A DNA stretch of 64,000 nt from an uncultured Collinsella sp. (GCA_900541875.1 UQLF01000002.1:62001-126000); one strand, 5' to 3'; counted from the first letter of the stretch, positions 42,278-51,224 are shown. Numbers and translations: made by a program. Notes: generated by a model not told the origin, from the letters alone.

Positions 42278-43189
42278 TTAAGCACGTACTGTCTGGGCGA
42301 TGCCAGCCTTGGCGTTTGCGCGTTTGCCGGCGAGTTCGCAAAAAATCGCGCCGCCGATGATAAGCGCGGCGCCCATCAGACGGACCGGTGTTATGGCTTC
42401 GCCCAAAAGGACGGCCGAGAACACGACCGCCGAAAGCGGCTCGAGGTAGCCGACGACGGCGACGGTCTGGACGGACAGCTTGGCGACGGCGCTAAAGTAG
42501 AGCAGGCAACCAATGCCGGTGTTGACGACGCCGAGCATAGCGACGGCGCGCCAATCAATACTGGCGGCGATACCGGCGGACAGGAATGAGGGAGCGCCCT
42601 GCGTGATGAGCGTGAGGACCAGTGCGGTCACAAAGGCGGCGCTCACCTGGAGCGCGGAGTTCTCGAGGCCCTCGATGTGCGGCGCACCCTTGCTGGCGAT
42701 GACCATCAATGCATAGCAGAAGGCCGAGGCGATTCCACAGACGATGCCCGCAATGGGCATATTGCCGCCTAGACCTTGCGCTGCAATGAGAAAAGCACCG
42801 CAGGCGACGGCGACAAAGCCGGCGATTTTGCCGCCGGTCAGCTTTTCGCCAAAGATGAGCGGGGAGAGTGCCATGACAATGATGGGGCCGCAGTAGTACA
42901 GCAGCGAGGATACGCCGACGCCGATCGTCTGGTAGGCGCGGAACAGAAAAATCCAGCTGGCGCCCAGCGCAGCTCCCGAGAGAAGGAGGGCCGCGGCTTC
43001 GCGGGGACGAGATGGCGCCTGCAGTTTATGGTGTTGGGTGATGGCGAGGATAGTGACAAGCGAGAGGGCGCCCAAAAACGTGCGTAGCAGCACGATATCG
43101 GAGCTCGGCAGCGCGATGGCAGCGGCGATGATGCCGTTGGAGCCAAACAATAGCAATGCTGCTAAGTACGTAAACAGTCCGTTGTCCAT
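42278..43189 (-). CDS. EamA/DMT family transporter
   Basis: Membrane protein of 303 residues with ten hydrophobic segments in two EamA halves. RTFLGALSLVTILAI, GAALGASWIFLFRAYQTIGVG and, in the second half, YLEPLSAVVFSAVLLGEAITP are typical. It diverges from a LysR gene (43308) with a palindrome between them, repeating the arrangement at 7590-9517. The substrate is unknown. ATG 43189 has GAGGGGACGGAAG ahead. Confidence 0.88.
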   Translation of the reverse strand: MDNGLFTYLAALLLFGSNGIIAAAIALPSSDIVLLRTFLGALSLVTILAITQHHKLQAPSRPREAAALLLSGAALGASWIFLFRAYQTIGVGVSSLLYYCGPIIVMALSPLIFGEKLTGGKIAGFVAVACGAFLIAAQGLGGNMPIAGIVCGIASAFCYALMVIASKGAPHIEGLENSALQVSAAFVTALVLTLITQGAPSFLSAGIAASIDWRAVAMLGVVNTGIGCLLYFSAVAKLSVQTVAVVGYLEPLSAVVFSAVLLGEAITPVRLMGAALIIGGAIFCELAGKRANAKAGIAQTVRA

Positions 43190-43218
43190 GCGCTTCCGTC
43201 CCCTCTATATTCGAGCAT

Positions 43219-43235
43219 GTTCACTATGGGTGAAC
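43219..43235. promoter_or_regulatory. Probable LysR operator between EamA and LysR genes
   Basis: GTTCAC and GTGAAC with a five-base spacer form a symmetric box in the divergent promoter. A wider pair, TATATTCG and CGAATATA (43206-43260), flanks it. It probably controls both genes. Confidence 0.55.
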
Positions 43236-43307
43236 TGGTAATAGAAGAAAAGCGAATATAATGCATGGCTAACATGACAAAAATTCATGTAAAGGTGGAG
43301 GCGTGTC

Positions 43308-44165
43308 GTGGAAACGAATATTCAAAAGATGCAGGTGCTGCTGGAGACGGTGCGCGCCGGAAGCTTTACGCGTGCTGCCGAGCGGTTGAGCTATTCGCAG
43401 TCGGGCGTGAGCCGTATGGTGGCCGATCTTGAGGCCGACTGGGGTTTTAAGGTGCTCGATAGAAGCCGCGAGGGCGTAGTGCTTTCTGCCGATGGGCGGC
43501 AAGTTATGCCGGCGATCGAGGCGTTATGCGAGGAATTTGTTCGTTTGCAGCGACGGGTGGATGAGATGCGTGGACTCATGCGCGGCAAAATCTGCATCGG
43601 TACGTTTTCGAGTGTGGCGACCCACGTGCTGCCGCCGGTGATTGCGCGCTTTCGCGCCGATCATCCGGATGTCGATTACGAGCTGCTGATGGGTGATTAC
43701 TCCGAGATTGAGCAATGGGTGGCGGAAGGCCGCTGCGACCTGGGCTTTATCCCGCGTGAGCCCCGAGAAAACGGCATGGCATCGCGGTCTTTGGTGCGCG
43801 ACGAGTTGATGGCGGTAGTGCCGGCAGGTTCTTTGCTTGCCACGGCGGAGGTCGTTTCTCTTGCCGATTTAGCCAACGAGCAGTTTATTCTGCTAGAACG
43901 CGGCACCGATGACGAGATTACGCCGCTGTTCCGTCGGGCGGGGCTGACGGTGTGCTCCAAGCTGTCGACCTGGGATGACTATGCGATTATGGCTATGGTC
44001 GAGGACGGCCTGGGTGTGAGCATTCTTCCCGCGCTCATCTTGCGCCGTTGCCAGTTCGATGTTGCCGTGCGTTCGCTCGAGGGACATCCCCATCGGCAGA
44101 TCAACGCCATATATCGAACGGCCGATGTTTCACTTGCTGCCGCCCGTTTCCTCGAATACCTCTAA
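43308..44165 (+). CDS. LysR family transcriptional regulator
   Basis: Regulator of 285 residues with N-terminal winged helix (GSFTRAAERLSYSQSGVSRMVADLEADWG) and effector domain. The start is GTG 43308 with GGTGGAGG six bases ahead. It diverges from the EamA gene, its probable target. The C-terminal part (DDYAIMAMVEDGLGVSILP) closely resembles DDYTIMAMVEEGLGVSMLY of the 8651 LysR, which supports a shared origin of the two EamA/LysR modules. Confidence 0.92.
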   Translation: METNIQKMQVLLETVRAGSFTRAAERLSYSQSGVSRMVADLEADWGFKVLDRSREGVVLSADGRQVMPAIEALCEEFVRLQRRVDEMRGLMRGKICIGTFSSVATHVLPPVIARFRADHPDVDYELLMGDYSEIEQWVAEGRCDLGFIPREPRENGMASRSLVRDELMAVVPAGSLLATAEVVSLADLANEQFILLERGTDDEITPLFRRAGLTVCSKLSTWDDYAIMAMVEDGLGVSILPALILRRCQFDVAVRSLEGHPHRQINAIYRTADVSLAAARFLEYL

Positions 44166-44224
44166 ACGCGTACACGCTATTGTCCGCTTTGGACAAATCT
44201 CGGAGTCCGGTACATTTTCTTATG

Positions 44225-44306
44225 AAATTGAACTATCGAATGAGGTGCCGCGTTATACTGCTTGCTAAATTGAACCATGGTTCAATTCGTGTTCTATAAA
44301 TTGAAC
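44225..44306. promoter_or_regulatory. AAATTGAAC operator array before the XRE-aminotransferase gene
   Basis: AAATTGAAC occurs at 44225, 44267 and 44298. The middle copy is the left half of a perfect 20-bp palindrome, AATTGAACCATGGTTCAATT (44268-44287). TATACT at 44254 is a likely -10 element, so one site overlaps the -35 region and two lie in the leader. This is what autoregulation by the encoded XRE domain would look like. Confidence 0.7.
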
Positions 44307-44327
44307 TTTGCCAGCAAGGAGGTTCTA

Positions 44328-45848
44328 GTGGCCCAAGAGACGTTTAGCGATCGCCTGCGACAGGCTATGTCCGATCGCGACGTTCGCCAGTCGGACGTGA
44401 TCCGCGCATCGGAGATGCTCGGCAAAAAACTCGGCAAGAGTCAGATGAGCCAATATGTGAGCGGCAAGACGATCCCGCGGCGCGATGTGGCCGAGCTGCT
44501 CGCCCGTATTTTGGAGGTCGATGTTACCTGGCTGCTTGCCGGCGACGCCGATCAAGGCGAGGCATCATCACCCCGCAAGGATTCCAAGCCCGAACCCCAT
44601 CCCTCAGCTCAAATTGCAAGGAGCACCACCATGCGTACTTTTTCTAAATCCACCAAACTCGACAACGTCCTGTATGACGTGCGCGGTCCCGTCGTCGACG
44701 AGGCCGCCCGTATGGAGGACGAGGGCGAGCGCATCCTCAAGCTCAATATCGGCAACCCGGCGCCCTTCGGTTTCCGCACGCCCGATGAGGTCATCAAGGA
44801 CATGCGCCAGCAGCTGCCCGACTGCGAAGGCTATTCCAACTCGCGTGGCCTGTTCTCCGCGCGCAAGGCGATCATGCAGTATTCGCAGATCAAGGGCCTG
44901 CCCAACGTTCAGATGGAGCATATCTACACGGGCAACGGCGTGTCCGAGCTCATTCAGCTTTCGATGAACGCGCTGCTCGACAATGGCGACGAGATCCTGA
45001 TTCCCAGTCCCGACTATCCGCTCTGGACGGCGTGCGCAACCCTTGCCGGCGGTCATCCCGTACATTATCTGTGTGACGAGCAGGCGGATTGGTATCCCGA
45101 CCTGGAGGATATGGAGTCCAAGATTACGAGTGCGACCAAAGCCCTCGTCATCATCAACCCAAACAACCCCACGGGTTCCGTCTATCCGCGCGAGGTGCTC
45201 GAGGGCATCGTCGAGATTGCACGCAGGCATCAGCTGATGATCTTTGCCGATGAGATCTACGACCGCCTGTGCATGGACGGCTACGAGCACGTCTCGATTG
45301 CCTCGCTCGCCCCCGACCTGCCCTGCGTTACCTTTAGCGGTCTGTCCAAGTCGCACATGATTGCAGGCTATCGTATTGGCTGGATGGTGCTTTCGGGCAA
45401 CCAGCGCTGCATGAGCGACTTCATCATGGGCGTCAACATGCTCTCGAACATGCGCCTGTGCTCCAACGTGCCGGCTCAGTCGATCGTTCAGACGGCACTC
45501 GGTGGCCATCAGTCGGTCAACGACTACATCCGTCCCGGCGGCCGTGTCTACGAGCAGCGCAACTTTGTGTATGAGGCGCTCAACAAGATTGACGGCATCT
45601 CGGTGGTTAAGCCGCGTGCGGCGTTCTACATCTTCCCCAAGATGGATGTTAAAAAGTTCAACATCACCGATGACGAGCAATTCGCCCTTGACCTGCTGCA
45701 CGAGAAGAAGATCCTGATTACGCGCGGCGGCGGCTTCAACTGGGCTGAGCCCGACCACTTCCGCATCGTGTACCTGCCGCGCATGGAAGTGCTCAAAGAG
45801 TCGCTCGAAGACCTCGCCGATTTCTTTGACCATTACCGCCAGGCGTAA
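44328..45848 (+). CDS. XRE-type regulator fused to an AlaA-like aminotransferase
   Basis: Fusion of about 506 residues. Residues 1-75 are an XRE/Cro HTH (FSDRLRQAMSDRDVRQSDVI, KSQMSQYVSGKTIPRRDVAELLA in parts). After a linker rich in Pro/Ser/Lys, residues ~105-500 are a fold-type I aminotransferase close to AlaA: LKLNIGNPAPFGFRTPDE, YTGNGVSELIQLS, INPNNPTGSVYP, FADEIYDRLCMDGYEH, PLP Lys in FSGLSKSHMIAGYRIGW. AlaA makes alanine from pyruvate and glutamate. GTG 44328 with AAGGAGG is the start. DNA binding may be tied to substrate or PLP state, as in MocR proteins but with a different HTH. Confidence 0.9.
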   Translation: MAQETFSDRLRQAMSDRDVRQSDVIRASEMLGKKLGKSQMSQYVSGKTIPRRDVAELLARILEVDVTWLLAGDADQGEASSPRKDSKPEPHPSAQIARSTTMRTFSKSTKLDNVLYDVRGPVVDEAARMEDEGERILKLNIGNPAPFGFRTPDEVIKDMRQQLPDCEGYSNSRGLFSARKAIMQYSQIKGLPNVQMEHIYTGNGVSELIQLSMNALLDNGDEILIPSPDYPLWTACATLAGGHPVHYLCDEQADWYPDLEDMESKITSATKALVIINPNNPTGSVYPREVLEGIVEIARRHQLMIFADEIYDRLCMDGYEHVSIASLAPDLPCVTFSGLSKSHMIAGYRIGWMVLSGNQRCMSDFIMGVNMLSNMRLCSNVPAQSIVQTALGGHQSVNDYIRPGGRVYEQRNFVYEALNKIDGISVVKPRAAFYIFPKMDVKKFNITDDEQFALDLLHEKKILITRGGGFNWAEPDHFRIVYLPRMEVLKESLEDLADFFDHYRQA

Positions 45849-45870
45849 CGGCAAAGGTAGCCTGTAATGA

Positions 45871-45908
45871 AACGGTCGGCCCGCAACGGATGCGGGCCGA
45901 CCGTTTTC
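45871..45908 (+). terminator. Intrinsic terminator after the XRE-aminotransferase gene
   Basis: AACGGTCGGCCCGCA and TGCGGGCCGACCGTT form a 14-15 bp stem followed by TTCTG. Confidence 0.88.
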
Positions 45909-45976
45909 TGTCTAAGCCCGTGCTGTTAGCGCTTGTCTCGTTGAGCGGGCGAGGTTCGCGTGTGAGCGGTAAGTTC

Positions 45977-45993
45977 TATTCCAAAATGGAATA
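45977..45993. promoter_or_regulatory. Candidate LysR box before the PTS/ceramidase-like cluster
   Basis: TATTCC and GGAATA with a five-base AT-rich spacer lie 82 bases before the first gene of the cluster. The symmetry and T-N11-A spacing fit a LysR site; the LysR at the far end of the cluster (51280-52203) is the natural candidate. Confidence 0.5.
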
Positions 45994-46074
45994 CAGTGGG
46001 CTTAAGCTGGAATTGATGTCCGGGTACCTGCTTTTCTAGAATGTTTTCAACAAGATGAAAGGCGGTTCCAACCA

Positions 46075-47109
46075 ATGATTATCGATGCAAATTCCTACTG
46101 GTTCGACGAGCGCATCTTTCATGACGAGACGCTCTGCGAACAGTTTTTGGCCGAGGTACCCCGCGCCTATGACACCGAAGGCTATCTGACCATGAATTCC
46201 GCCGGCAAACGACAGATCGTGATCGAGATGCCCGCCGGTTCTCCGGGTCTTAACTACATTGAGGGCGACTACACCCTCGAGAAGCGCTTGGCCGATATGG
46301 ATGAGGCGGGGGTCGACAAGGCGATCCTCAAGCTCCCCGGCTGTCACGAGTGGATGTCGCTCGAGATGTGCCGGCGTTTCAACGACGGTATGGCTGCTGA
46401 CGCGAAGGCGTCAAGTGGCCGTCTGATTCCGCTTGTCGCTGTGCCGCCCTTTGGCACCAAAGCAAATTTGGAGGAGCTCGACCGCAGGCTCGACGATGGT
46501 TTTGCGGGTGTGCAGCTCTGCGCTCACTACGGCAAGCGCTATCTCGACGACCAGGTCTTCTCGAGTTTTTTCGAGCACCTGAACGAACGCCATGTCACCG
46601 TTTACGTGCACCATGTTCCCGTGCCGGTCGAGAACGAGTCGCTTCTCGCGTACGACAACCTTCGCCGCTCTTATGGCCGCTGCGTCGACCAAACTACGGC
46701 GATCGGCCGAGAGATCTTTGGCGATTTCTTTGAGCGCTACCCCAATATCAAGATGGTCCACTCCATGCTCGGTGGCGCTTATTTTGCGTTTAAGGAGATG
46801 CTGCTGCCGCACGGTCCCAAGCGTCCAGATGCCTCGGGTCGCTTCCAGACCGATACCGAGACGGTCTCCAAGCGTCTTGAGAACAACGTTTATTTCGACA
46901 TGTCTCATGCTCAGCCTTGGGGCGAGACGCTTCTTGCCTGTGCGGTTGAAGTCCTTGGTGCAGACCATATTGTCTTTGGTACGAGTTATCCCGTTAAACG
47001 CGAGTGGCTAACAGAGGGTGTCGCCTGCGTCCGCGCCACAGATTTAAGTGATACGGACAAGGACCTTATGCTTGGCGGCACGGCACAGCGCTTGTACGGC
47101 ATCGAGTGA
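46075..47109 (+). CDS. Amidohydrolase-fold protein (COG2159-like), metal motif altered
   Basis: TIM-barrel protein of 344 residues related to the ACMSD/2-pyrone-4,6-dicarboxylate lactonase group. DMDEAGVDKAILKLPG, FAGVQLCAHYGKRYLDD and the final strand VLGADHIVFGTSYPVKREWL place it in the family. The N-terminal HxH metal motif is replaced by IIDANSYWF, and the C-terminal Asp of the usual FGSDYP is Ser (FGTSYP); His residues remain in YVHHVP and MVHSML. It may be a metal-independent lactonase or use another metal site. It is the first gene of the cluster, 26 bases before the next; AAAGGCGG precedes ATG. Confidence 0.78.
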   Translation: MIIDANSYWFDERIFHDETLCEQFLAEVPRAYDTEGYLTMNSAGKRQIVIEMPAGSPGLNYIEGDYTLEKRLADMDEAGVDKAILKLPGCHEWMSLEMCRRFNDGMAADAKASSGRLIPLVAVPPFGTKANLEELDRRLDDGFAGVQLCAHYGKRYLDDQVFSSFFEHLNERHVTVYVHHVPVPVENESLLAYDNLRRSYGRCVDQTTAIGREIFGDFFERYPNIKMVHSMLGGAYFAFKEMLLPHGPKRPDASGRFQTDTETVSKRLENNVYFDMSHAQPWGETLLACAVEVLGADHIVFGTSYPVKREWLTEGVACVRATDLSDTDKDLMLGGTAQRLYGIE

Positions 47110-47135
47110 GCGACAGATAAAGGAGGGCGTTCGCC

Positions 47136-48383
47136 ATGGATAAGGGAGAGATGAAGGCCGGAGCCGCCCGGGTGGCCATTAACTTAGAGGACGTATTGCC
47201 GTTCGACGGTTTCGACGCACTCCGTCATGAAATCTTTGCCCGTGCCTTCGTGGTCGAAGGGATGGGGCGGCGCGCTTGCATCCTTTCACTTGAGGTTACC
47301 TCGATCGCTCCGGCCCTACTCGTCGATCTGCGTGAGGTTGTCAAGGATGTCTCCAATTGCGACGGCGCCTTTTCTTGGGTGGTCCCGACCCACACGTTTT
47401 CTGCGCCTCACGTGCGCACCCCTGGGCATCTGGCCGACACCGATGCCCGCAATCGAAATGAGCGCTATCGTGCCGCGCTCATCGCCGCGACACGCGCGGC
47501 CGTTGAGCAGGCGGTTGCGGGCATTCGCTCTGTCACGCTCGCCTCGGCGGAGGGCTACTGTCCTGTGAACGTTAACCGCGACATTGAGACGCCGGCCGGC
47601 TGGTGGCTGGGAGTAGACCCCAAGGGGTTTGCCGACCACGCGATGCCCATACTTGTCGCGAGGGATGCCGAGGGCGGGCTCGTTGCCATGCTTGCGACGG
47701 CTGATGTCCAGTCTTCCGTGCTCGACGGATCGCACGATTCTCAGGGGAAGCGCTTGGTGAGCGGGGACCTCTTTGGCTTTGCCGCCACGGCTCTCGAGCG
47801 CGAATTGGGCGGAGTCGTGTTGCTGCTGCCCGGTGCCGCGGGCGACCAAGGTCCGGCGGAGCGCGCCATGAACGTCATGTTCGATGCGGCCGGCGTTAAG
47901 CAGACGGTCGATGCCCATGAGGACGGATACCGCATGCTGCACCAGCAGGGGCAGGCCTTGGGCAATGCTTTGATCGAGGCCGCTCGCATGGCGCGTGAGG
48001 ATGACGCTACCGGCATCGATGCCCGCACGGTCGACGTTCTCCTGCCCGCTCAGACACGCGCCGATTTTCACTCTTTGGCTCCGCACCGAACGTATGAGTT
48101 TCATGCCGCTGGCGAGCAGCGCACGAGGGTCTATCTGCTCCGGCTGGGAAACGTCGAGCTTGTCGGCGTACAACCCGAGGTCTCGAGTGCATTCGGCGCC
48201 ACTGTGCGCGCCGCCCGGTCCGGCTCTGTGTTCTTTGCCACGCTCGTCAACGGCGGACAGAAGTACCTACCGGCTCCCGACGCGTACGAAAAAATCACCT
48301 ATGAGGCTATGAACTCCGGTTTTGCCGCCGGATCCCATGAGCGCCTCGTCGAAATCATCATTGCCGCCTTGAATGCGGCGTGA
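47136..48383 (+). CDS. Neutral-ceramidase-like protein, first of two
   Basis: Protein of 415 residues without signal peptide or membrane segment. It shares the core of neutral/alkaline ceramidases: THTFSAPH (family SHTHSGP), LPGAAGDQGP (family NAGD), and QPEVSSAFGA at the position of the zinc-binding Glu (family PxExTxxxG). The second zinc His, seen as AVH in relatives, reads ATADV here, so one ligand may be lost or shifted. It is a paralogue of the next gene (both start GxARxxI...). Cytoplasmic location rules out a classic extracellular ceramidase role. AGGAGGG precedes ATG; gaps to neighbours are 26 and 18 bases. Confidence 0.72.
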   Translation: MDKGEMKAGAARVAINLEDVLPFDGFDALRHEIFARAFVVEGMGRRACILSLEVTSIAPALLVDLREVVKDVSNCDGAFSWVVPTHTFSAPHVRTPGHLADTDARNRNERYRAALIAATRAAVEQAVAGIRSVTLASAEGYCPVNVNRDIETPAGWWLGVDPKGFADHAMPILVARDAEGGLVAMLATADVQSSVLDGSHDSQGKRLVSGDLFGFAATALERELGGVVLLLPGAAGDQGPAERAMNVMFDAAGVKQTVDAHEDGYRMLHQQGQALGNALIEAARMAREDDATGIDARTVDVLLPAQTRADFHSLAPHRTYEFHAAGEQRTRVYLLRLGNVELVGVQPEVSSAFGATVRAARSGSVFFATLVNGGQKYLPAPDAYEKITYEAMNSGFAAGSHERLVEIIIAALNAA

Positions 48384-48401
48384 CACAGAAGGAGAACGTG
48401 C

Positions 48402-49520
48402 ATGAACATTGGACACGCGCGCCGCAAAATTACCCCACAGGGCGACATCTACCTGATTGGCTACCGCAATCTTCCCAACCGTCTGGAGCCTGCGACAGGC
48501 GTCCATGACGACGTCTTCGCCAACGCGATTCTTTTCCAACAGGACGACCGCGAAGTTTTTCTCTTCAACGCCGATGTTCTCGAGTTTGAGGAAAGCATGG
48601 CCGAGGAGGTTAAGACGATGCTCGCCGAGCGCTACGGAATCGACCGTGATTGCGTCCTGCTCTCCGCGACGCACGACCACACTTCGATCGTCGCCTACCA
48701 TCGCAGCTGGTGGACGGGAAAATTCAACGAGGACTACTATCGCTGGTTCCTCGATACCATCTGTCAATGCTTCGAAGAGTGCCGCGCCAACGCGCGACCT
48801 GCGACCTGCCGCATGGGCAAAAAAGTCATCACCGGTTTCTACGACAACCGCATCATTCCCGGAGAGCTTGCCGACAATGAGGTTATCGTGGTGTCGTTCT
48901 TCGATGACGAAGGCAAATCGTTTGCGGGCTTTGTGAACTGGGCGGTGCATTCTGCCTGTGTCGGACCCGACTGCACGGAGCTCACGAGCGAACTCGCCGG
49001 TCTTACCGGCAAAAAGCTCGCTCAGAGTCTTGGTTACTATCCGGCCATGGTCGTCGGTGCTGCTGGCGACTGTAGCGACCGCAATTTTCGCCAGGGACGC
49101 GGCATTCCCGAGGTTGAGCGTGTTTCGACCGGTCTTGCCGAGGCGATTTCCCAGATCAAGCTCGATCGCGAGGTCGTTCTTGACCGCATCGAGCCTCAGA
49201 CGTTCTATCACACCGTTGCCCATGACGACTTTTCGCTCACGCTTAAGTGTGCCGTCATCAGTCTGGGCGGCCTGCATCTCTTTGTGTTCCCGAGTGAGCT
49301 TGGCAGCGACCTGGGCATTCGCATGAAGCGCGAATGCCCGGTCGAGGGAATAGTCTGCGGTTACACCAACGGCTATTTTGAGTATTTCCTTCCGGCGCGC
49401 GAGTACGGCCTCTCCTTTGAGACCGAGCGTACTCAGATTCCCCAGGGTGAACCGGAACGTCTGTGTGATAAGTTCTGCCAGACGACGAGACTTCTCGGCG
49501 CAGCAGCTTCGCGTCTGTAG
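48402..49520 (+). CDS. Neutral-ceramidase-like protein, second of two
   Basis: Protein of 372 residues. All expected zinc-site features of neutral ceramidase are visible: SATHDHTS (two His), NWAVHSACVG (third His), FVFPSELGSDLGIRMK (Glu, family PxExTxxxGxxL) and GYTNGYFEYFLPAREY (Tyr), plus GAAGDCSDRN for the active-site strand. It therefore looks catalytically complete, an amidase with a zinc-activated water. It has no signal peptide, unlike secreted ceramidases, so the substrate must be imported, presumably by the PTS next door. AAGGAGAA precedes ATG 48402. Confidence 0.75.
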   Translation: MNIGHARRKITPQGDIYLIGYRNLPNRLEPATGVHDDVFANAILFQQDDREVFLFNADVLEFEESMAEEVKTMLAERYGIDRDCVLLSATHDHTSIVAYHRSWWTGKFNEDYYRWFLDTICQCFEECRANARPATCRMGKKVITGFYDNRIIPGELADNEVIVVSFFDDEGKSFAGFVNWAVHSACVGPDCTELTSELAGLTGKKLAQSLGYYPAMVVGAAGDCSDRNFRQGRGIPEVERVSTGLAEAISQIKLDREVVLDRIEPQTFYHTVAHDDFSLTLKCAVISLGGLHLFVFPSELGSDLGIRMKRECPVEGIVCGYTNGYFEYFLPAREYGLSFETERTQIPQGEPERLCDKFCQTTRLLGAAASRL

Positions 49521-49713
49521 ACCTGATTGCGTGGCATGGGCCAATGAGGCTCACTGCCATGTGATCGGCATCTTCCATCTTCTCTGCCGTTTCCCATCCC
49601 GGGCGTACGTGCGTCCGCGGATTTCAAAGGGGGAAGCGGGTTCCTTGTCCTCCCACGTCGACTACGGAGGCATGAAATCTACGCTATGCCCCGCTCAGAA
49701 AAAGGAGAATTCC

Positions 49714-51156
49714 ATGAAATACCAGAAGCTTTGCGATGAAATCATCACAAGGGTCGGTGGTCGAGACAATGTGTTAGACGTGAGCCACTGCATTACGCGT
49801 CTCCGCTTCCACCTCAAGGATGAATCGCTCGCCCAGACCAATGAGCTTAAGGCGACGAAGGGCGTCGTTGACGTCATCCAGGCCGGCGGACAGTATCAGG
49901 TCGTGATTGGTGCCACTGTCGAGGCCGTCTACAACGACCTTGTTCAGATTGGCGGGTTCGACGCCAAGCCTGCGCTTGATATCGATGAGGGCGACGACGT
50001 CAAAAAGGGCGATCCATTCTCGCGTCTGCTTGCCATCATCTCCGAGATCCTGCAACCGGTTCTTGGCGTGCTTATGGCCGGTGGCTTTATCAAGTCGATG
50101 CTCGCGCTCTGCACGGTTGCCGGTTGGCTTGCCAAGGACAGCAATACGTATGTGACGCTCTCGGCAATCGGAGATTCGGTCTTCTATTACTTTCCGCTAA
50201 TCATTGGCTGGACGTCGGCCAAGAAGTTCGGACTTAAGCCCGTTATGGGAATGGCGCTCGGCGGTATCCTTGTCTACCCGACGCTCGTTGCCCTTATGGG
50301 TGGAGATCCGCTCTACACGCTCGGCGCCGGTACGGTCTTCGAGTCCAATGTCTACGGTGATATTTTTGGCATCCCGCTAATCATGCAGAATTACTCATCG
50401 ACGATTCTGCCTGCGATCTTTATCGTCTGGATTGCCTCCAAGGTGCACAAGGCCCTTTCTAACGCGTTGCCCGCGCTTGTGAGTTCGTTCTTCTCCAACA
50501 TCCTGACGCTCCTCATTTGCGGCATCCTTGGCCTGCTTGTGGTCGGTCCGGTCATGACGGTCCTCTCCAATATCGTTGCCCAGATCATCTTGATGCTCAT
50601 CAACTTCCAGCCCGCCATCGCCGGCTTCGTCATCGGCACGTTCTGGAGCCTGCTCGTCATGTTCGGCCTGCACTGGGGTATCATCCCGCTGTGGTTTCTC
50701 GATGTCGCAACCTACGGCTATGACCTCATTAACCCGCTCGTGTATGCAGTCGGTTGTGCCATCGCCGGTGCTGCGCTTGGCATGGTCATCCGAACCAAGG
50801 ACTCCGAGGAAAATGCTGCCGTCAACATTCCCGCCCTTGTCTCTTCGATTTTCGGTGTCAACGAGCCTGCGCTTTACGCCATCTTGCTGCCGCGTAAGCG
50901 TCTTATGTGGGCAACCTTTATTTCCGCTGGTGTAGGCGGCGCCATTGCCGGTCTCTTGGGTGCCAAACTCTATGCCTTCGGTGCCTCCGGCCCGCTCGGT
51001 TTCCCGAGCTTTATTAACCCTGCCGGCATCGACACGGGCTTTATCGGCCTTGTCATCTCCGGTGTGGTCGCTTTCGTTCTGGCTCTTGTCGCCGCTATGG
51101 TGATCGGTACCAGGAAGGACGAGGGCGGTAAGGCGCTCAACATCTCGGTGGACTAG
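49714..51156 (+). CDS. PTS transporter EIIBC (glucose/beta-glucoside superfamily)
   Basis: Sugar phosphotransferase permease of 480 residues. The EIIB domain (1-90) carries the phosphorylation Cys26 in VSHCITRLRFHL. The EIIC domain (about 105-470) has roughly ten segments: LLAIISEILQPVLGVLMAGG, YYFPLIIGWTSAKKFG, PVMGMALGGILVYPTLV, IPLIMQNYSSTILPAIF, and FGVNEPALYAILLPRKR at the conserved Glu region. There is no EIIA domain, so a separate EIIA is required. ATG 49714 with AAAAGGAGA is chosen over an in-frame ATG at 49672. The substrate may be an amidated or acylated glycoside, inferred from the cluster. Confidence 0.92.
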   Translation: MKYQKLCDEIITRVGGRDNVLDVSHCITRLRFHLKDESLAQTNELKATKGVVDVIQAGGQYQVVIGATVEAVYNDLVQIGGFDAKPALDIDEGDDVKKGDPFSRLLAIISEILQPVLGVLMAGGFIKSMLALCTVAGWLAKDSNTYVTLSAIGDSVFYYFPLIIGWTSAKKFGLKPVMGMALGGILVYPTLVALMGGDPLYTLGAGTVFESNVYGDIFGIPLIMQNYSSTILPAIFIVWIASKVHKALSNALPALVSSFFSNILTLLICGILGLLVVGPVMTVLSNIVAQIILMLINFQPAIAGFVIGTFWSLLVMFGLHWGIIPLWFLDVATYGYDLINPLVYAVGCAIAGAALGMVIRTKDSEENAAVNIPALVSSIFGVNEPALYAILLPRKRLMWATFISAGVGGAIAGLLGAKLYAFGASGPLGFPSFINPAGIDTGFIGLVISGVVAFVLALVAAMVIGTRKDEGGKALNISVD

Positions 51157-51181
51157 TCTGTCTGCGCACTTTAACTAAATA

Positions 51182-51224
51182 TGCCTCGGACGGCGACGTG
51201 CCGCCCGAGGCACATTTGTGTTTT
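51182..51224. terminator. Terminator between the PTS cluster and its LysR
   Basis: TGCCTCGGACGGC and GCCGCCCGAGGCA form a stem followed by CATTTGTGTTTT, downstream of the PTS stop and of the convergent LysR gene. Confidence 0.75.

Noticed and set aside
49672..49713. Upstream in-frame ATG for the PTS gene
   Set aside because: It has GGAGG nearby, but ATG 49714 has AAAAGGAGA and starts exactly at the EIIB fold.
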